Assembly (NCBI GenBank): GCA_964552795.1
Contig: CAZKIO010000011.1
Location: forward strand, 28,443 to 92,442
Length of the DNA: 64,000 nucleotides
Reading direction: 5' to 3'
Source: JAEUHZ01 sp964552795
GTDB lineage: Bacteria; Planctomycetota; UBA1135; GCA-002686595
Part shown: in pieces, positions 1 through 7,969 of the stretch
How the letters are laid out: every line of letters begins with the position of its first letter
Position numbering within the stretch: the first letter of the stretch is position 1
Position numbers and translations under genes: made by a program
The notes under the pieces: model-generated
What the model was told of the DNA's origin: nothing
The model's database searches: none
What the model saw: the letters and a program-made list of their open reading frames with translations, nothing else

Positions 1-389
1 CGGGCACGCTGGGATCGCTGACCATGCTGTGGGCGACGTTCGTGCCGTGCTTCCTGTGGATCTTCCTGCTCGCACCCTGGATGGAGCGCGTGCGGGGAAG
101 CCGCGTGCTGTCGGGCGCGCTTGCCGCCGTGACCGCCGCGGTCGTGGGCGTGGTCCTCGATCTCGCCGCATGGTTCGCGTTGCACCTCCTGTTCAGCGAG
201 CGCGCGGCGTTGCACCTGGGACCCGCGACGATCCCGGCGCCCGAATGGAGTTCGCTGCGCGCACCCGTCGCGGGCCTCGCGGCGCTGGCGGCCGGCCTCC
301 TGGTGTGGCGCAGGTGGAACCTGCTCGCGGTCCTCGCCATCACCGCGGCCGCGGGTCTCGCGCTGCGCTGGCTGGGCGTCGTCCTCTAG
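1..389 (+). CDS. chrA: Chromate transporter ChrA, C-terminal part (5' end outside window)
   Basis: The frame is open from base 3 to a TAG at 387-389, giving about 128 visible residues with no start inside the window. It is very hydrophobic with four or so membrane segments, and near its beginning carries the stretch TFVPCFLWIFL, followed by an AVTAAVVGVVL segment; both are typical of the last third of CHR-family (ChrA) inner-membrane transporters, which export chromate. Only the C-terminal half-domain is visible, so substrate is inferred from family resemblance. An internal ATG at 24 gives a shorter frame but is probably not the true start, because the similarity continues upstream of it. Its stop codon overlaps the stop of the convergent gene on the other strand in a shared CTAG. 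Confidence 0.8.
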   Translation, partial: GTLGSLTMLWATFVPCFLWIFLLAPWMERVRGSRVLSGALAAVTAAVVGVVLDLAAWFALHLLFSERAALHLGPATIPAPEWSSLRAPVAGLAALAAGLLVWRRWNLLAVLAITAAAGLALRWLGVVL

Positions 390-1345
390 TAGAAGACCGT
401 GCGCGTTCGGTGGCTGGGGCGGTCCGTCGCCGCCTCGGCCCGCGCGCCCGCGCGCAGCCAGGCGTCGACGAGGTGCGGTGCCGTCACGAGACCGCGCGAC
501 TGGACCGCGGCCACGATGCGGTCGACGGCGTGGAGCGCGCTGGCCCGGAGCTCGACCTCGCGCTCGGAGTGCGCCGGCACCAGCTCGCCCTGGTCGACGC
601 GTTGCGCCAGCGGACCCTCGTAGACCAGAGCGCCTGCGCCGCGCAGCGCGTGAGCCATGCTCGCGTCGGACGACGGAGCGAGGTCGCGCAGGTCGGTGAA
701 CCGGCCGGGCCCGCGCCCGCCGAACCCCTGCGCGAAGTCCAGGACCACGCGCTGCGCGCGGTGGAAGAAGGGGACTTCCAGCCCGCGATAGCGCTGCACG
801 TCGTGGAAGTAGGGCGTCGTGGCCAGCAGGCCGACGAAGCGCGCCGCCGAGCCCGCGGCGGCGTCGGCCAGCGCACCGAAGGAGCCCTCGAAACGCTCGA
901 GCACGAGGCGGCCCAGGTCGCGCAGGGAGCGCGCCTGCAGTTCGATGAACTCGGTCTGCGCCGGGTCCTCGAACTGCTGTCCGAGCAGCGCCGCGGTCTC
1001 GGCCGGGGTCAGCGCCGCGAGGCGCGCGGCGGAGAACGGGCCGTGCCGCGCGAAATGTTCCGCGAGGCGTGCCTCGGCATCAGGCGCCGGGCCCACGCCG
1101 TCGCTGTCGCGCAGGCGCGGTTCGTATCCCGACCCGAAGCGCAGGGCGCCCAGCACGAGCAGGAACGCGACGCGCTGCTGCTCGGGGACGGCGGCGCCCG
1201 GCTCGGAACCGGGAGCCGGCGCGTCCGGGGGCGCGTAACGCGCCGCGATCGCCGCGATCCGCGCGAGGTCGATGCGCACGTGCGGCGCGCGTTCGGCGAC
1301 GACACGCGCCGTCCGCCGGATCTGCACGAACGAGAGGGGGTCCAT
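386..1345 (-). CDS. Queuosine salvage protein (Qng1/DUF2419 family)
   Basis: A 319-residue protein without signal peptide or membrane segments. The C-terminal half matches the queuosine-salvage family closely in arrangement: PYFHDV..Y.G..V.F..RAQ, then F.DL..L, a G.L.Y..PL segment, an E.ELRASALHAV helix, and the terminal HRTRTVFY that mirrors the HRIRxxYY end of the eukaryotic proteins. Known members are nucleosidases that release queuine base from queuosine or its 5'-phosphate so it can be reused for tRNA wobble modification. The start ATG (1343-1345) is the only good one before the homologous part. The gene is convergent with chrA, and lies downstream of ispG on the same strand with a 76-base gap, so it may be co-transcribed with it. 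Function rests on recalled family similarity. Confidence 0.75.
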   Translation of the reverse strand: MDPLSFVQIRRTARVVAERAPHVRIDLARIAAIAARYAPPDAPAPGSEPGAAVPEQQRVAFLLVLGALRFGSGYEPRLRDSDGVGPAPDAEARLAEHFARHGPFSAARLAALTPAETAALLGQQFEDPAQTEFIELQARSLRDLGRLVLERFEGSFGALADAAAGSAARFVGLLATTPYFHDVQRYRGLEVPFFHRAQRVVLDFAQGFGGRGPGRFTDLRDLAPSSDASMAHALRGAGALVYEGPLAQRVDQGELVPAHSEREVELRASALHAVDRIVAAVQSRGLVTAPHLVDAWLRAGARAEAATDRPSHRTRTVFY

Positions 1346-1421
1346 CTCCCTCGGCTTCTAGCAAACCGCGCGCGTTCGTACGACGGGCGTCGCGGCACCC
1401 CGCTGGATTCCCAGCAGCGGG

Positions 1422-2555
1422 TCAGCGCGTGCGGGCGGCGATCAGGCGGTCCAATTCGTCGCGCAGACGCGGCAGGATCGCGTCGTACGGGAACGCGCCG
1501 ATCTCCTCCTCGCCGCGCTTGAGGTTCACGTGGTTCGGCCCGCACCACAGGCCAAGATCGGCGTCGTCCGTCTCGCCCGGGCCGTTCACGCGGCAGCCCA
1601 TGACCGCGATCGTCAGCTTGTGTTCCTGGGCGTAGGCGGTCATGCGCTTCACCTCCTCGGCCAGCTCGATGAACTTCTCGTTCTCGACGCGCGAGCAGGA
1701 GGGGCAGGCGATGATGTTCAAGCCGTCGAAGAAGTTGGGCGGGACCGAACGGAAGCGGCCCTGCTCGACATCACGGATCAGCTCGCGGCCGACTTCGATC
1801 TCGCGCCCCTTGTCGTCGAAGGGCAACGTGAGCGAGACCCGCAGCGTGTCGCCCAGGCCGCGCGCGAGCAGTTGCTCGAACGCGATGCGCGTCTTGATGA
1901 TGCCCTCGGGCGGCAGGCCGGCCTCGGTCACGCCCAGGTGCAGCGGCACGTCCGGGCGCTCGGCCGCGAAGCGCACGTTCGCGTCGACCACGAGCCGCGG
2001 ATCGCTGTCCTTGATCGAGACCACGTAGTTCGCGAAGCCCTGTTCGTCGACGAATCGGCAGTGGTCGATCGCGCAGGCCACGATCGCCGAGACGTGATCG
2101 TCCGGGTAGCGCTCGTCGTACTCGGGCGCGATCGAGCCGGCGTTGATGCCGATGCGCAGCGCGCAGCCGTGCTTGCTGGCCTGCTCCACGATCCACGCCA
2201 CCTTGTCGCGCACCGCGCGGTTGCGTTCGTGGTGGTGCAGGTGGCCGGGGTTGTAGCGCAGCTTGTCGACGTGCGGCGCGACGATCTCCGCGAGGCGGTA
2301 GCTCTCCTGCAGGTCGACGGACAAGCGCGCGTCGGTCTGTGCGCGCAGCGCCGCCAGCGCTTCGACGTCCGCGCGGCTGTCGACCGCGACCCGGATGAGA
2401 TCGGCGCCCGCCGCCTCCAGGATGCGGATCTGGCGCAGCGTCGCGTCGCGGTCCTGCGTGCGCGTGGCCGCCATGCTCTGCACGGCGATGGGGGCGGCGC
2501 CGCCGACCTCGAGGTCGCGGATGCGGATCGTGCGTGTCGTGCGCGCGGGGATCAT
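1422..2555 (-). CDS. ispG: 4-hydroxy-3-methylbut-2-en-1-yl diphosphate synthase (IspG/GcpE)
   Basis: A 377-residue cytosolic enzyme of the MEP isoprenoid pathway, converting ME-cPP to HMBPP with electrons from ferredoxin or flavodoxin. The N-terminal TIM-barrel half carries PIAVQSM, ADLIRVAV and the DLQESYR and KLRYNPGH segments; the C-terminal half carries the [4Fe-4S] ligands in ACPSC (about Cys284 and Cys287) and GCRVNGPGE (Cys321). Length fits the short bacterial form without the plant-type insert. The start at 2555 precedes TIRIRDLEVGG, the normal N-terminus. A possible -10 element TATACT on the minus strand lies near 2665, about 110 bases upstream of the start. Confidence 0.96.
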   Translation of the reverse strand: MIPARTTRTIRIRDLEVGGAAPIAVQSMAATRTQDRDATLRQIRILEAAGADLIRVAVDSRADVEALAALRAQTDARLSVDLQESYRLAEIVAPHVDKLRYNPGHLHHHERNRAVRDKVAWIVEQASKHGCALRIGINAGSIAPEYDERYPDDHVSAIVACAIDHCRFVDEQGFANYVVSIKDSDPRLVVDANVRFAAERPDVPLHLGVTEAGLPPEGIIKTRIAFEQLLARGLGDTLRVSLTLPFDDKGREIEVGRELIRDVEQGRFRSVPPNFFDGLNIIACPSCSRVENEKFIELAEEVKRMTAYAQEHKLTIAVMGCRVNGPGETDDADLGLWCGPNHVNLKRGEEEIGAFPYDAILPRLRDELDRLIAARTR

Positions 2556-2924
2556 CGTGTTCGCCTTGGAACCCGCCAGGATGCGTCCCGCACCGCTCCG
2601 CCGCGAGTCATGGGCGGCGGTTCGCGGCCGTCTGAAGGTTCAATCATGCTCCTCGGAGCGGAGTATAGGATGCGTTCTCCACGCCGGCCCCCTCAGGGCG
2701 CGCGCGGCGCTCGCTCGGCGCGTTTTCTTCCCGTTTTCCACCCACGCGACCGCGCCCGGATCGGAAGTGCGCCCGGGAGCGGGCCGGGAACCGAAGACTG
2801 CGCAGGTCGCGCGTGTCCCCCCCCTCATCACGCGCTCTGCTAGGCGACCGGTCGCTCCCCTCTCTCACCGCCCCGCGCGCCCCACGGACGCGCGGGGCGG
2901 CTCATTCGGTACGGTACGAGCGCG
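2556..2924. other. Divergent intergenic region between ispG and the FAD oxidoreductase
   Basis: No convincing gene is seen here. It must hold the promoters of both flanking genes. On the minus strand a TATACT box near 2664-2669 could be the -10 of ispG, but no clear -35 was recognised. On the plus strand a perfect 12-base inverted repeat occupies 2868-2900, described separately. Confidence 0.5.
2868..2900 (+). promoter_or_regulatory. Perfect 12-bp hairpin just upstream of the FAD oxidoreductase start
   Basis: CCGCCCCGCGCG (2868-2879) and its exact complement (2889-2900) flank a 9-base loop, ending 24 bases before the ATG at 2925. There is no T-run after it, so it is not a typical intrinsic terminator for either strand. 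It could be an operator, a 5'-leader structure, or the residue of a terminator. Confidence 0.4.
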
Positions 2925-4193
2925 ATGAAGGCGCGCACGGTGATCATCGGCGGCGGCGTGATGGGAGCGGCGATCGCGTGGCACGTCGCGCGGCGCCGCG
3001 ATCCGCTGCACGAGCCCGTCGTGCTGCTGGAGAAGACCGGGCTCGCGGCGGGATCGTCGGGACGTTCGGGCGCGATCCTGCGCCACTTCTACTCCGACGC
3101 CGAGCTCGTGCGCATGGTGCGCGACTCGCTGCGCGTGTACGCGGGCTTCCAGGCCACCACCGGCCGCTCGATCGCCTTCCAGCGCATGGGCGTGCTGACG
3201 ATCGCAGGACCGCACGACGCCGAGCTGCTCGCGCTGGTGCGGCGCAACGCCGATCTCGCGCTGTCGCAGGGCGTCGACGCGCGCATCGTCGACGCTGCCG
3301 CGATGCGCGCGCTCGTGCCGGGCATCGAAGTCGCCGACGGTTCGCTCGGTTGTCACGAACCCGAGGGCGGCGGCGTCGAGCCCGTGCGCACGGTCGAGGC
3401 GATCGCTGCGCTGGCGCGCGAGGCCGGCGCGATCACGCGCCTGGGAGCGCGCGCGCTCGACATCGTGATCGAGTCGGGTCGCGTGACCGGCGTGCGCACC
3501 AGCGATGGATCCATCACCGCCGGACAGGTCGTCGTCGCGGCCGGTCCGTGGAGCGGGCCGCTGCTGCAACGCGCGGGCGCGGAGCTGCCGCTCACCGTCG
3601 TGCGCCCCGCGCAGCAGTTCGTGGCGCTGCCGCGCCGCGCGGCACGTGCCGTGGGCGGCCGCGAGGACGCGCTGGTCGACTCGGTGCTCGACCGCTTCGG
3701 CGTCGCGCCCGAGCGCCTGCCCGACCCGGTGCACCCGGTCGTGCTCGACCTGGAGCGCGGCTTCTACACGCGCAACGAGTCGCATGCCGCGCGCACGCGC
3801 ATCGGCCGGCTGGACCACTCCGAGGATCCCTCGGTCGCCGATCCCGACGAGGTCGATGCGCACGTCGCGCCGGAGTTCACGCGCTGGGCGCGCACGGCGA
3901 TCGAGGGCCGGCTGCCGGCCTACGCCAAGGTGGAGGACGCCGGGACGACGGTGGGGCTCTACACGCTGACGCCCGACTCGCAGGCGGCGATCGGGCCCTG
4001 GCCCGGCATCGAGGGGCTGTTCGTCGTGACCGGGTTCAGCGGCCACGGCTTCAAGCTCGCGCCGTCGGTGGGCGAGGGCGTGGCGCGCATGCTCGACGGC
4101 GCGCCGGCGGCCACGTTCGACGAACGCTTCTTCGCGCCCGCGCGCTTCACCAGCGACGCCGCGCACGCGCCCGGCCGCGGCTTCGGGCTCTGA
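2925..4193 (+). CDS. FAD-dependent oxidoreductase of the DAO family (sarcosine/glycine oxidase-like)
   Basis: A 422-residue protein opening with a Rossmann FAD-binding motif (VIIGGGVMGAAIA, residues 7-19) and GSSGRSGAILRHFY near residue 45, the arrangement typical of the D-amino-acid-oxidase superfamily (glycine oxidase, sarcosine oxidase beta, and related amine oxidases). The C-terminal FAD-binding segment GFSGHGFKLAPSVGEGVA is also present. It lacks a signal peptide, so it is presumably cytosolic. The exact substrate cannot be read from sequence. The gene stands alone between a divergent ispG and convergent material. A decayed copy of the C-terminus of a close homologue is found about 1.2 kb downstream (5290-5478). 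Confidence 0.88.
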   Translation: MKARTVIIGGGVMGAAIAWHVARRRDPLHEPVVLLEKTGLAAGSSGRSGAILRHFYSDAELVRMVRDSLRVYAGFQATTGRSIAFQRMGVLTIAGPHDAELLALVRRNADLALSQGVDARIVDAAAMRALVPGIEVADGSLGCHEPEGGGVEPVRTVEAIAALAREAGAITRLGARALDIVIESGRVTGVRTSDGSITAGQVVVAAGPWSGPLLQRAGAELPLTVVRPAQQFVALPRRAARAVGGREDALVDSVLDRFGVAPERLPDPVHPVVLDLERGFYTRNESHAARTRIGRLDHSEDPSVADPDEVDAHVAPEFTRWARTAIEGRLPAYAKVEDAGTTVGLYTLTPDSQAAIGPWPGIEGLFVVTGFSGHGFKLAPSVGEGVARMLDGAPAATFDERFFAPARFTSDAAHAPGRGFGL

Positions 4194-4213
4194 CCGCGCC
4201 GGGACCGCAAGCA

Positions 4214-4245
4214 ACGGGCCGCGGGGTGTGCGCCCCGCGGCCCGT
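4214..4245. terminator. Bidirectional terminator-like hairpin after the FAD oxidoreductase
   Basis: A perfect 13-bp stem (4214-4226 with 4233-4245) closes a TGTGCG loop, 20 bases past the stop of the FAD oxidoreductase and before the 3' end of the minus-strand fragment at 4298. Position between convergent genes supports termination in both directions, although no T-run follows on either strand. Confidence 0.6.
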
Positions 4246-4297
4246 CGTGACGACCTGCGGCAGGCCCCGCCCGCGAAGTGCGAGGCGTGCGCCCGCA

Positions 4298-4590
4298 TCA
4301 GCTGCCCCACTGGATCCAGAAGCCTGCGTCAGGTTGAGGGTCGAGGGCGTGCAGAACGAGACCGCGTTGCGGTACCAGACCTGGTAGTAGCGGGTGGCGC
4401 CAGGAAAGCACATGCCCGTCACGCTGATCGGCGCATCGTTCGTGTTCGGATCGGGGTACGCCGACGCGTTCCCGACGGCAGTCTTCGTGGTCAGGCGGAT
4501 CACGCTGCCGGCCGCGCCGAAGAAGCTGCAGATGGCCTCGGCTTGCCCCTGCGCGCCCAGGGGCAGTCGGTCAAAGGCCCGCCCGTGCAC
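4298..4590 (-). pseudogene. Decayed fragment of the secreted WYRN C-terminal module
   Basis: On the minus strand the frame from about 4563 down reads ...GSVIRLTTKT...YPDP...ISVTG...GATRYYQVWYRNA.SFC...LNLTQ, clearly homologous to the last 60 residues of the secreted proteins at 38636-40009 and 40122-41213. Near 4318-4322 the frame breaks: a one-base shift (one G lost from a GGG run would explain it) leads into GFWIQWGS and a TGA at 4298-4300, the expected kind of ending. Upstream homology stops after about residue 25 and no CPCGN part is seen. The same frame continues upstream through a TAG at 4636-4638 into the small secreted protein, so the two may once have been one gene. I regard it as a non-functional remnant; a sequencing error at the G run cannot be excluded. 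Confidence 0.7.
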
Positions 4591-4635
4591 AGCGCGCGCC
4601 GCGAGCGAGCGCCGGGTGACTTCTTCAGCGGGCAG

Positions 4636-5172
4636 CTAGGGCTGGCTTCCGCCCGGCGTCGAGATCTGTCCCACGAGGCTGATCGCGAACCGTCGGGTGA
4701 AGATGTTGGCCGTGCCGGTCGAGTGCGCGTGGCCAGTCGCGCCCTGGAAGCGCCCTGTGCCGCCCAGGATCTGCAGGTCCGCGTCGAAAGCGATGGCGCC
4801 GGTCCCGGAGAACGGGAGCGTCTGCTGGGGGAACTGGTAGCGACCCAGGATCGTGTCACCGTTGGCGGCGCGGAGCGTGCCCTCCCACTGCAGATTCGCC
4901 ACGGTCACCGTCCGGTCCGTCAGATTCAGAGCCACGTCGGGCACGACCCAGGTGGCCTGCGTGAGGCCGAGGTGGGAAATCACGCCGCGGCCAGAGTTCT
5001 CGAGGCGGAAGTGGTCGACGGTGCCATCGATCAGCGTCGCCTGGACGGTTCCCGTCACGGAGCCATGGATGGGCACGGTGCCGGGGCCGCCGGGCGGGCC
5101 GCCGGGTGAAGCACCCAGTGTTGCGGCCAAGAGAGCGATCGCCACGAATCGTCCGGAGTGGAACGAAGCCAT
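4636..5172 (-). CDS. Small secreted barrel-like protein of unknown function
   Basis: A 178-residue protein with a signal peptide (SGRFVAIALLAATLGASP). The mature part is built of short beta-strand-like repeats: GSVTGTV, a DHFRLENSG..ISHLG segment, LQWEGTLRAANGD, and near the end LGGTGRFQGATGHA followed by FAISLVGQIS. The GGTGRF-x-A-x-G pattern after a GAIAFDADLQ strand recalls secreted dirigent/allene-oxide-cyclase-like barrel proteins found as hypotheticals in many bacteria; no enzymatic residues can be pointed to. It ends SQP-stop (TAG 4636-4638), and the same frame then continues into the decayed WYRN fragment, which suggests loss of a C-terminal module. Function unknown. Confidence 0.7.
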   Translation of the reverse strand: MASFHSGRFVAIALLAATLGASPGGPPGGPGTVPIHGSVTGTVQATLIDGTVDHFRLENSGRGVISHLGLTQATWVVPDVALNLTDRTVTVANLQWEGTLRAANGDTILGRYQFPQQTLPFSGTGAIAFDADLQILGGTGRFQGATGHAHSTGTANIFTRRFAISLVGQISTPGGSQP

Positions 5173-5289
5173 GATTCAACCTCGTCGAGAATCCACGGTT
5201 GTCGAGCTGGTGGTGGGGGAACGGGCCCGTTCGAGCCCCTGCGCGCACCGGACGAGTCCGGTGTGCGCCGAGCCTAGCAGCAGCCCGCG

Positions 5290-5478
5290 ATCCGCGCAGC
5301 GCCCCTGGCATCCTGGGTAGAGGGTCAGTTTGCCGTGGCCCCGCCCCCGGCGCCTCCGCTCGCGAGGTCAGGGAGGGCGGCGGCGAACTGGGCGGGCGCC
5401 TTCGACGCTGCGTTCTTCGCGCCCGAACGGTTCGCGGGGAGCGGCGGACGCGAGAAGGGGCGAGGCTTCAGGCTCTGA
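5290..5478 (+). pseudogene. Decayed 3' end of a second DAO-type FAD oxidoreductase
   Basis: In the plus frame ending at TGA 5476-5478 the translation reads EGQFAVA...LARSGRAAANWAGA then FDAAFFAPERF...GRGFRL-stop. The intact oxidoreductase at 2925-4193 ends EGLFVVT...LAPSVGEGVARMLDGA then FDERFFAPARF...GRGFGL-stop. The match, including the stop position, is too specific to be chance, while the GFSGHGF segment is missing and no start or upstream domain exists. This is about 55 codons of a degraded paralogue or of a partial duplication. Confidence 0.65.
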
Positions 5479-5499
5479 CGCACGAGTGCGAGCGCACTC

Positions 5500-5650
5500 G
5501 ATTGGCCGGGATCGGCACATGAGAAGTACGCGCGCACGCCGGACGCCAACCCCGCTGATCCGAGGCTCACGTGCTACCCGCGGATGCTCCAGTTCTCGTT
5601 CGCGAACGCCATGCAGGCGTTCGTTGCGAACGACACCCACTCGGATGCTC
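5500..5650 (+). pseudogene. Unidentified coding remnant on the plus strand
   Basis: From about 5500 to 5650 one plus-strand frame has a coding-like composition, with about 84 percent G or C at third positions, and a normal-looking translation (HEKYARTPDANPADPRL, then CYPRMLQFSFANAMQAF). It lacks a credible start and runs antisense into the end of the minus-strand gene at 5690, where its composition becomes arginine-rich and non-protein-like. It directly follows the decayed FAD oxidoreductase end. I do not recognise the family. An imperfect inverted repeat (5598-5610 with 5616-5631) sits inside it. Confidence 0.35.
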
Positions 5651-5689
5651 AGGACCCCAACGCATCACCAGCGGACGTCGCCAGGCGGC

Positions 5690-7969
5690 TCACTCGCCAG
5701 TCGTCGACTCCAGCCCGAGCTCTCGCAACAGCTCTTCCCGGGGAGGCTGCAGCTCTCCCCCCGGATGCAAGGCGGCCGGCATCGTCCGTATCATGCGCGC
5801 CACCTGCTGGCGCCGTCCGGGGATGCGGCAGGCCGCGCGCGGTGTGAGGTTTCCCAGCGCGGGCACGGGTTCGTCGAGCCAGCGCCGGCAGGCTCGTGCG
5901 TGCCAGGCCGCGAGCTCGCGCGACAGCTCGGGTGTCACCGACGGATCGCGCGCCGGCAGGGCGTCGTCGAGCGGAATCTCGTCCTCCGCGTCCGGCCGTC
6001 GCTCCGCCCGTTCGAAGGCGATGCCCGGCAGCCGGTCGAACCACTTGCGCGCGCGCTTCAGCCGCCCCTCCGAGTTGACCTCGAGCAGGATCTCGTCGCC
6101 GAACATCTCGATCCGGGCAAGCGTTGTCGACTGGCCCATGCCGTGGGGACCGCCCGCGCGGAACCAGCGCCACGATCCGTCGCTCTCGTCGTGGTCGACG
6201 TTCCGGCGCTTCGCGAGCGCACGCTCCAGCGCGGCCCGATCCGTGACGCGGTACGAGGCCTGGTGCCACTCGATGCGTTCGCCGTCCGTGTTGCAGAGTT
6301 GCGGCGGCTCTTGACTCCGGGCGAGCGCGAACTCCCACAGCCGCCCGACGAGGTGGGCCGTCCGGCGCAATCCGCCCGGCGAAAGATCCGCGCCGAGCGA
6401 CTCGAGGTGCTGGAACGCGCCCTCGGCGGCGAGCGGTCCCAGGGGCGGGCCAGCGAGCGTGCAAAACGTCCAGTCGGCGACTCGCGAGAGGCGCAACGGG
6501 AGCAGGAGATGCTGGATGTCGCAGCCCGAGAGCGCGCGGTCCTGGATCGTCGCTCGTTCGCCGCTCAGGACGTCCTCGACTTCGATCGTGGCACCCGGCG
6601 TGAGGACATCGACGCGGTAGACCGAAAGCACCGCGTCCCGGCGCGCCTCGAGCAGGTGCCGTTCGACCGGCGACGTCCGCGGGTCCGCGAGCCGCCGCTC
6701 CACGATCGTCGGAGCGCCCGGCGTCCCGCGGTGGTCCGCCATGTGCCACTCGGTGAGGGCGATGAGCGGCTGCTGGTCGGCGAGTTCCTCGCAGACGCTC
6801 CGTCCGATTTCGGCGCTGCCGAAGTAGCGCTCCAGGAGCGCCTCTGGGGCAAGGCCGTCCTCCTGCAGATCGCGGAGCAGACTCTCGGTGAGGCGCCGGT
6901 CGGCCTCTCTCCATTCCGACAGCGTGCGCGGCGGAGGAACCGCCTCGTCCATCGCCGAAGTCTCGGCGACCCGCTCCAACGCGCTGGCGAAACCGTCGAA
7001 GAACTCGCGGACCGCTGGATGGTCCGGCTCGAGTTCCGCGCTGACGCCGACCCGTTCCAGGTCTTCCGCGAAGGCTCTGCGCTCGCGCTCCCGGTCGAAG
7101 GCGATCGCGCGCGGCAGGCCGTTGCGGCCCTCGGGCGGATCGCCGTGGAAGAGCGACAGGAGCACCTCGGCGAGCGCGTCCAGATCGCCCGCGCCGCGCA
7201 GGTCGCTCGTCAGGGCCAAGCCGGACTTCTCCTCGATCACGACGAGGAACGCCGAGGAGCGGCCGTCGTCCAACAGGCCGATCGGTCCCGCCCGGGACGC
7301 GACGAGCCAGCGCTCGTCGAGCCGCGGCAGCGCGGGGTCGAGATCTTCGAGGCCGCTTCCGCGCGGAGGCTCGAGCACGGGGATCTGGGGCCAGGGCACG
7401 AAGCGCGCGGCGACGCACGCCTCGCGCCCCGCCCCCTCGACGGCGATCTCGAGGATGCGGCGACGGCGCAGGTCGGGCGTGGTCGGATGCAGCTCGCCTG
7501 CGTCGTGGGCCGCGAGGATCGCGCGCACCGCGGCGAGCAGGAGCTTGCGCTCCGAGCGGTTTGGACTGCGCGCTTCCTGGAAGGGCAGCTTCACGATCGG
7601 GAACGGAGCGAGGCTCTCCCGGCGACACTGGAAGCCGGCATCGGCAAGGAGTCCGCGCATGTGCGGCGGGATCTCGGCCAGCGCTTCGACGGAGAGCAAG
7701 AGGATCGTGTCCTCGTCGAGTTGATCGGGCCGTTCCTCGTCCTCGAGGATGTGGCGGGCCATCTCGGCGAAGGCCCGCTCGCCGCGGCGAAAGACGACGC
7801 CGTACTCCCGGCCTTGCTGTCCGGTGATCACGGCGGCGAGCGGGAACGGCTCGTCGGGGAGACGGACCAGGAACGGCGCGTCGCCCGGGACCTCGAGCCA
7901 CAGGCGCCGGCCGTGGAGCTCGAGCGTGGCCTGGACGAGCGCCTGCGCGACGCGGTCGGGCTTGGGCAT
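5690..7969 (-). CDS. Large uncharacterised protein, 759 residues (DUF6930-like N-terminal part suspected)
   Basis: No signal peptide or membrane segment, so cytosolic. The first 100 residues (LWLEVPGDAPFLVRLPDEPFPLAAVITG...EYGVVFRRGERAF) resemble the DUF6930 type, in which a short beta-rich domain comments on its own GEEGF-like strand; this is recalled, not searched. The middle is acidic and helical without recognisable motifs. The last 100 residues contain WLDEPVPALGNLTPRAACRIPGRRQQVARMI, a W-x-D-x-P-x-P-x-L-x-x-x-T-P-R-x-A pattern that I associate with C-termini of SEC-C/antitoxin-like (MbcA/ParS-type) proteins. The gene stands alone with about 180 bases upstream. Function unknown. Confidence 0.75.
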   Translation of the reverse strand: MPKPDRVAQALVQATLELHGRRLWLEVPGDAPFLVRLPDEPFPLAAVITGQQGREYGVVFRRGERAFAEMARHILEDEERPDQLDEDTILLLSVEALAEIPPHMRGLLADAGFQCRRESLAPFPIVKLPFQEARSPNRSERKLLLAAVRAILAAHDAGELHPTTPDLRRRRILEIAVEGAGREACVAARFVPWPQIPVLEPPRGSGLEDLDPALPRLDERWLVASRAGPIGLLDDGRSSAFLVVIEEKSGLALTSDLRGAGDLDALAEVLLSLFHGDPPEGRNGLPRAIAFDRERERRAFAEDLERVGVSAELEPDHPAVREFFDGFASALERVAETSAMDEAVPPPRTLSEWREADRRLTESLLRDLQEDGLAPEALLERYFGSAEIGRSVCEELADQQPLIALTEWHMADHRGTPGAPTIVERRLADPRTSPVERHLLEARRDAVLSVYRVDVLTPGATIEVEDVLSGERATIQDRALSGCDIQHLLLPLRLSRVADWTFCTLAGPPLGPLAAEGAFQHLESLGADLSPGGLRRTAHLVGRLWEFALARSQEPPQLCNTDGERIEWHQASYRVTDRAALERALAKRRNVDHDESDGSWRWFRAGGPHGMGQSTTLARIEMFGDEILLEVNSEGRLKRARKWFDRLPGIAFERAERRPDAEDEIPLDDALPARDPSVTPELSRELAAWHARACRRWLDEPVPALGNLTPRAACRIPGRRQQVARMIRTMPAALHPGGELQPPREELLRELGLESTTGE

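Noticed and set aside
2813..4387. Long open frames overlapping the FAD oxidoreductase in other frames
   Set aside because: Arg/Ala/Gly-rich translations without domains; the FAD-binding motifs are in the frame starting at 2925.
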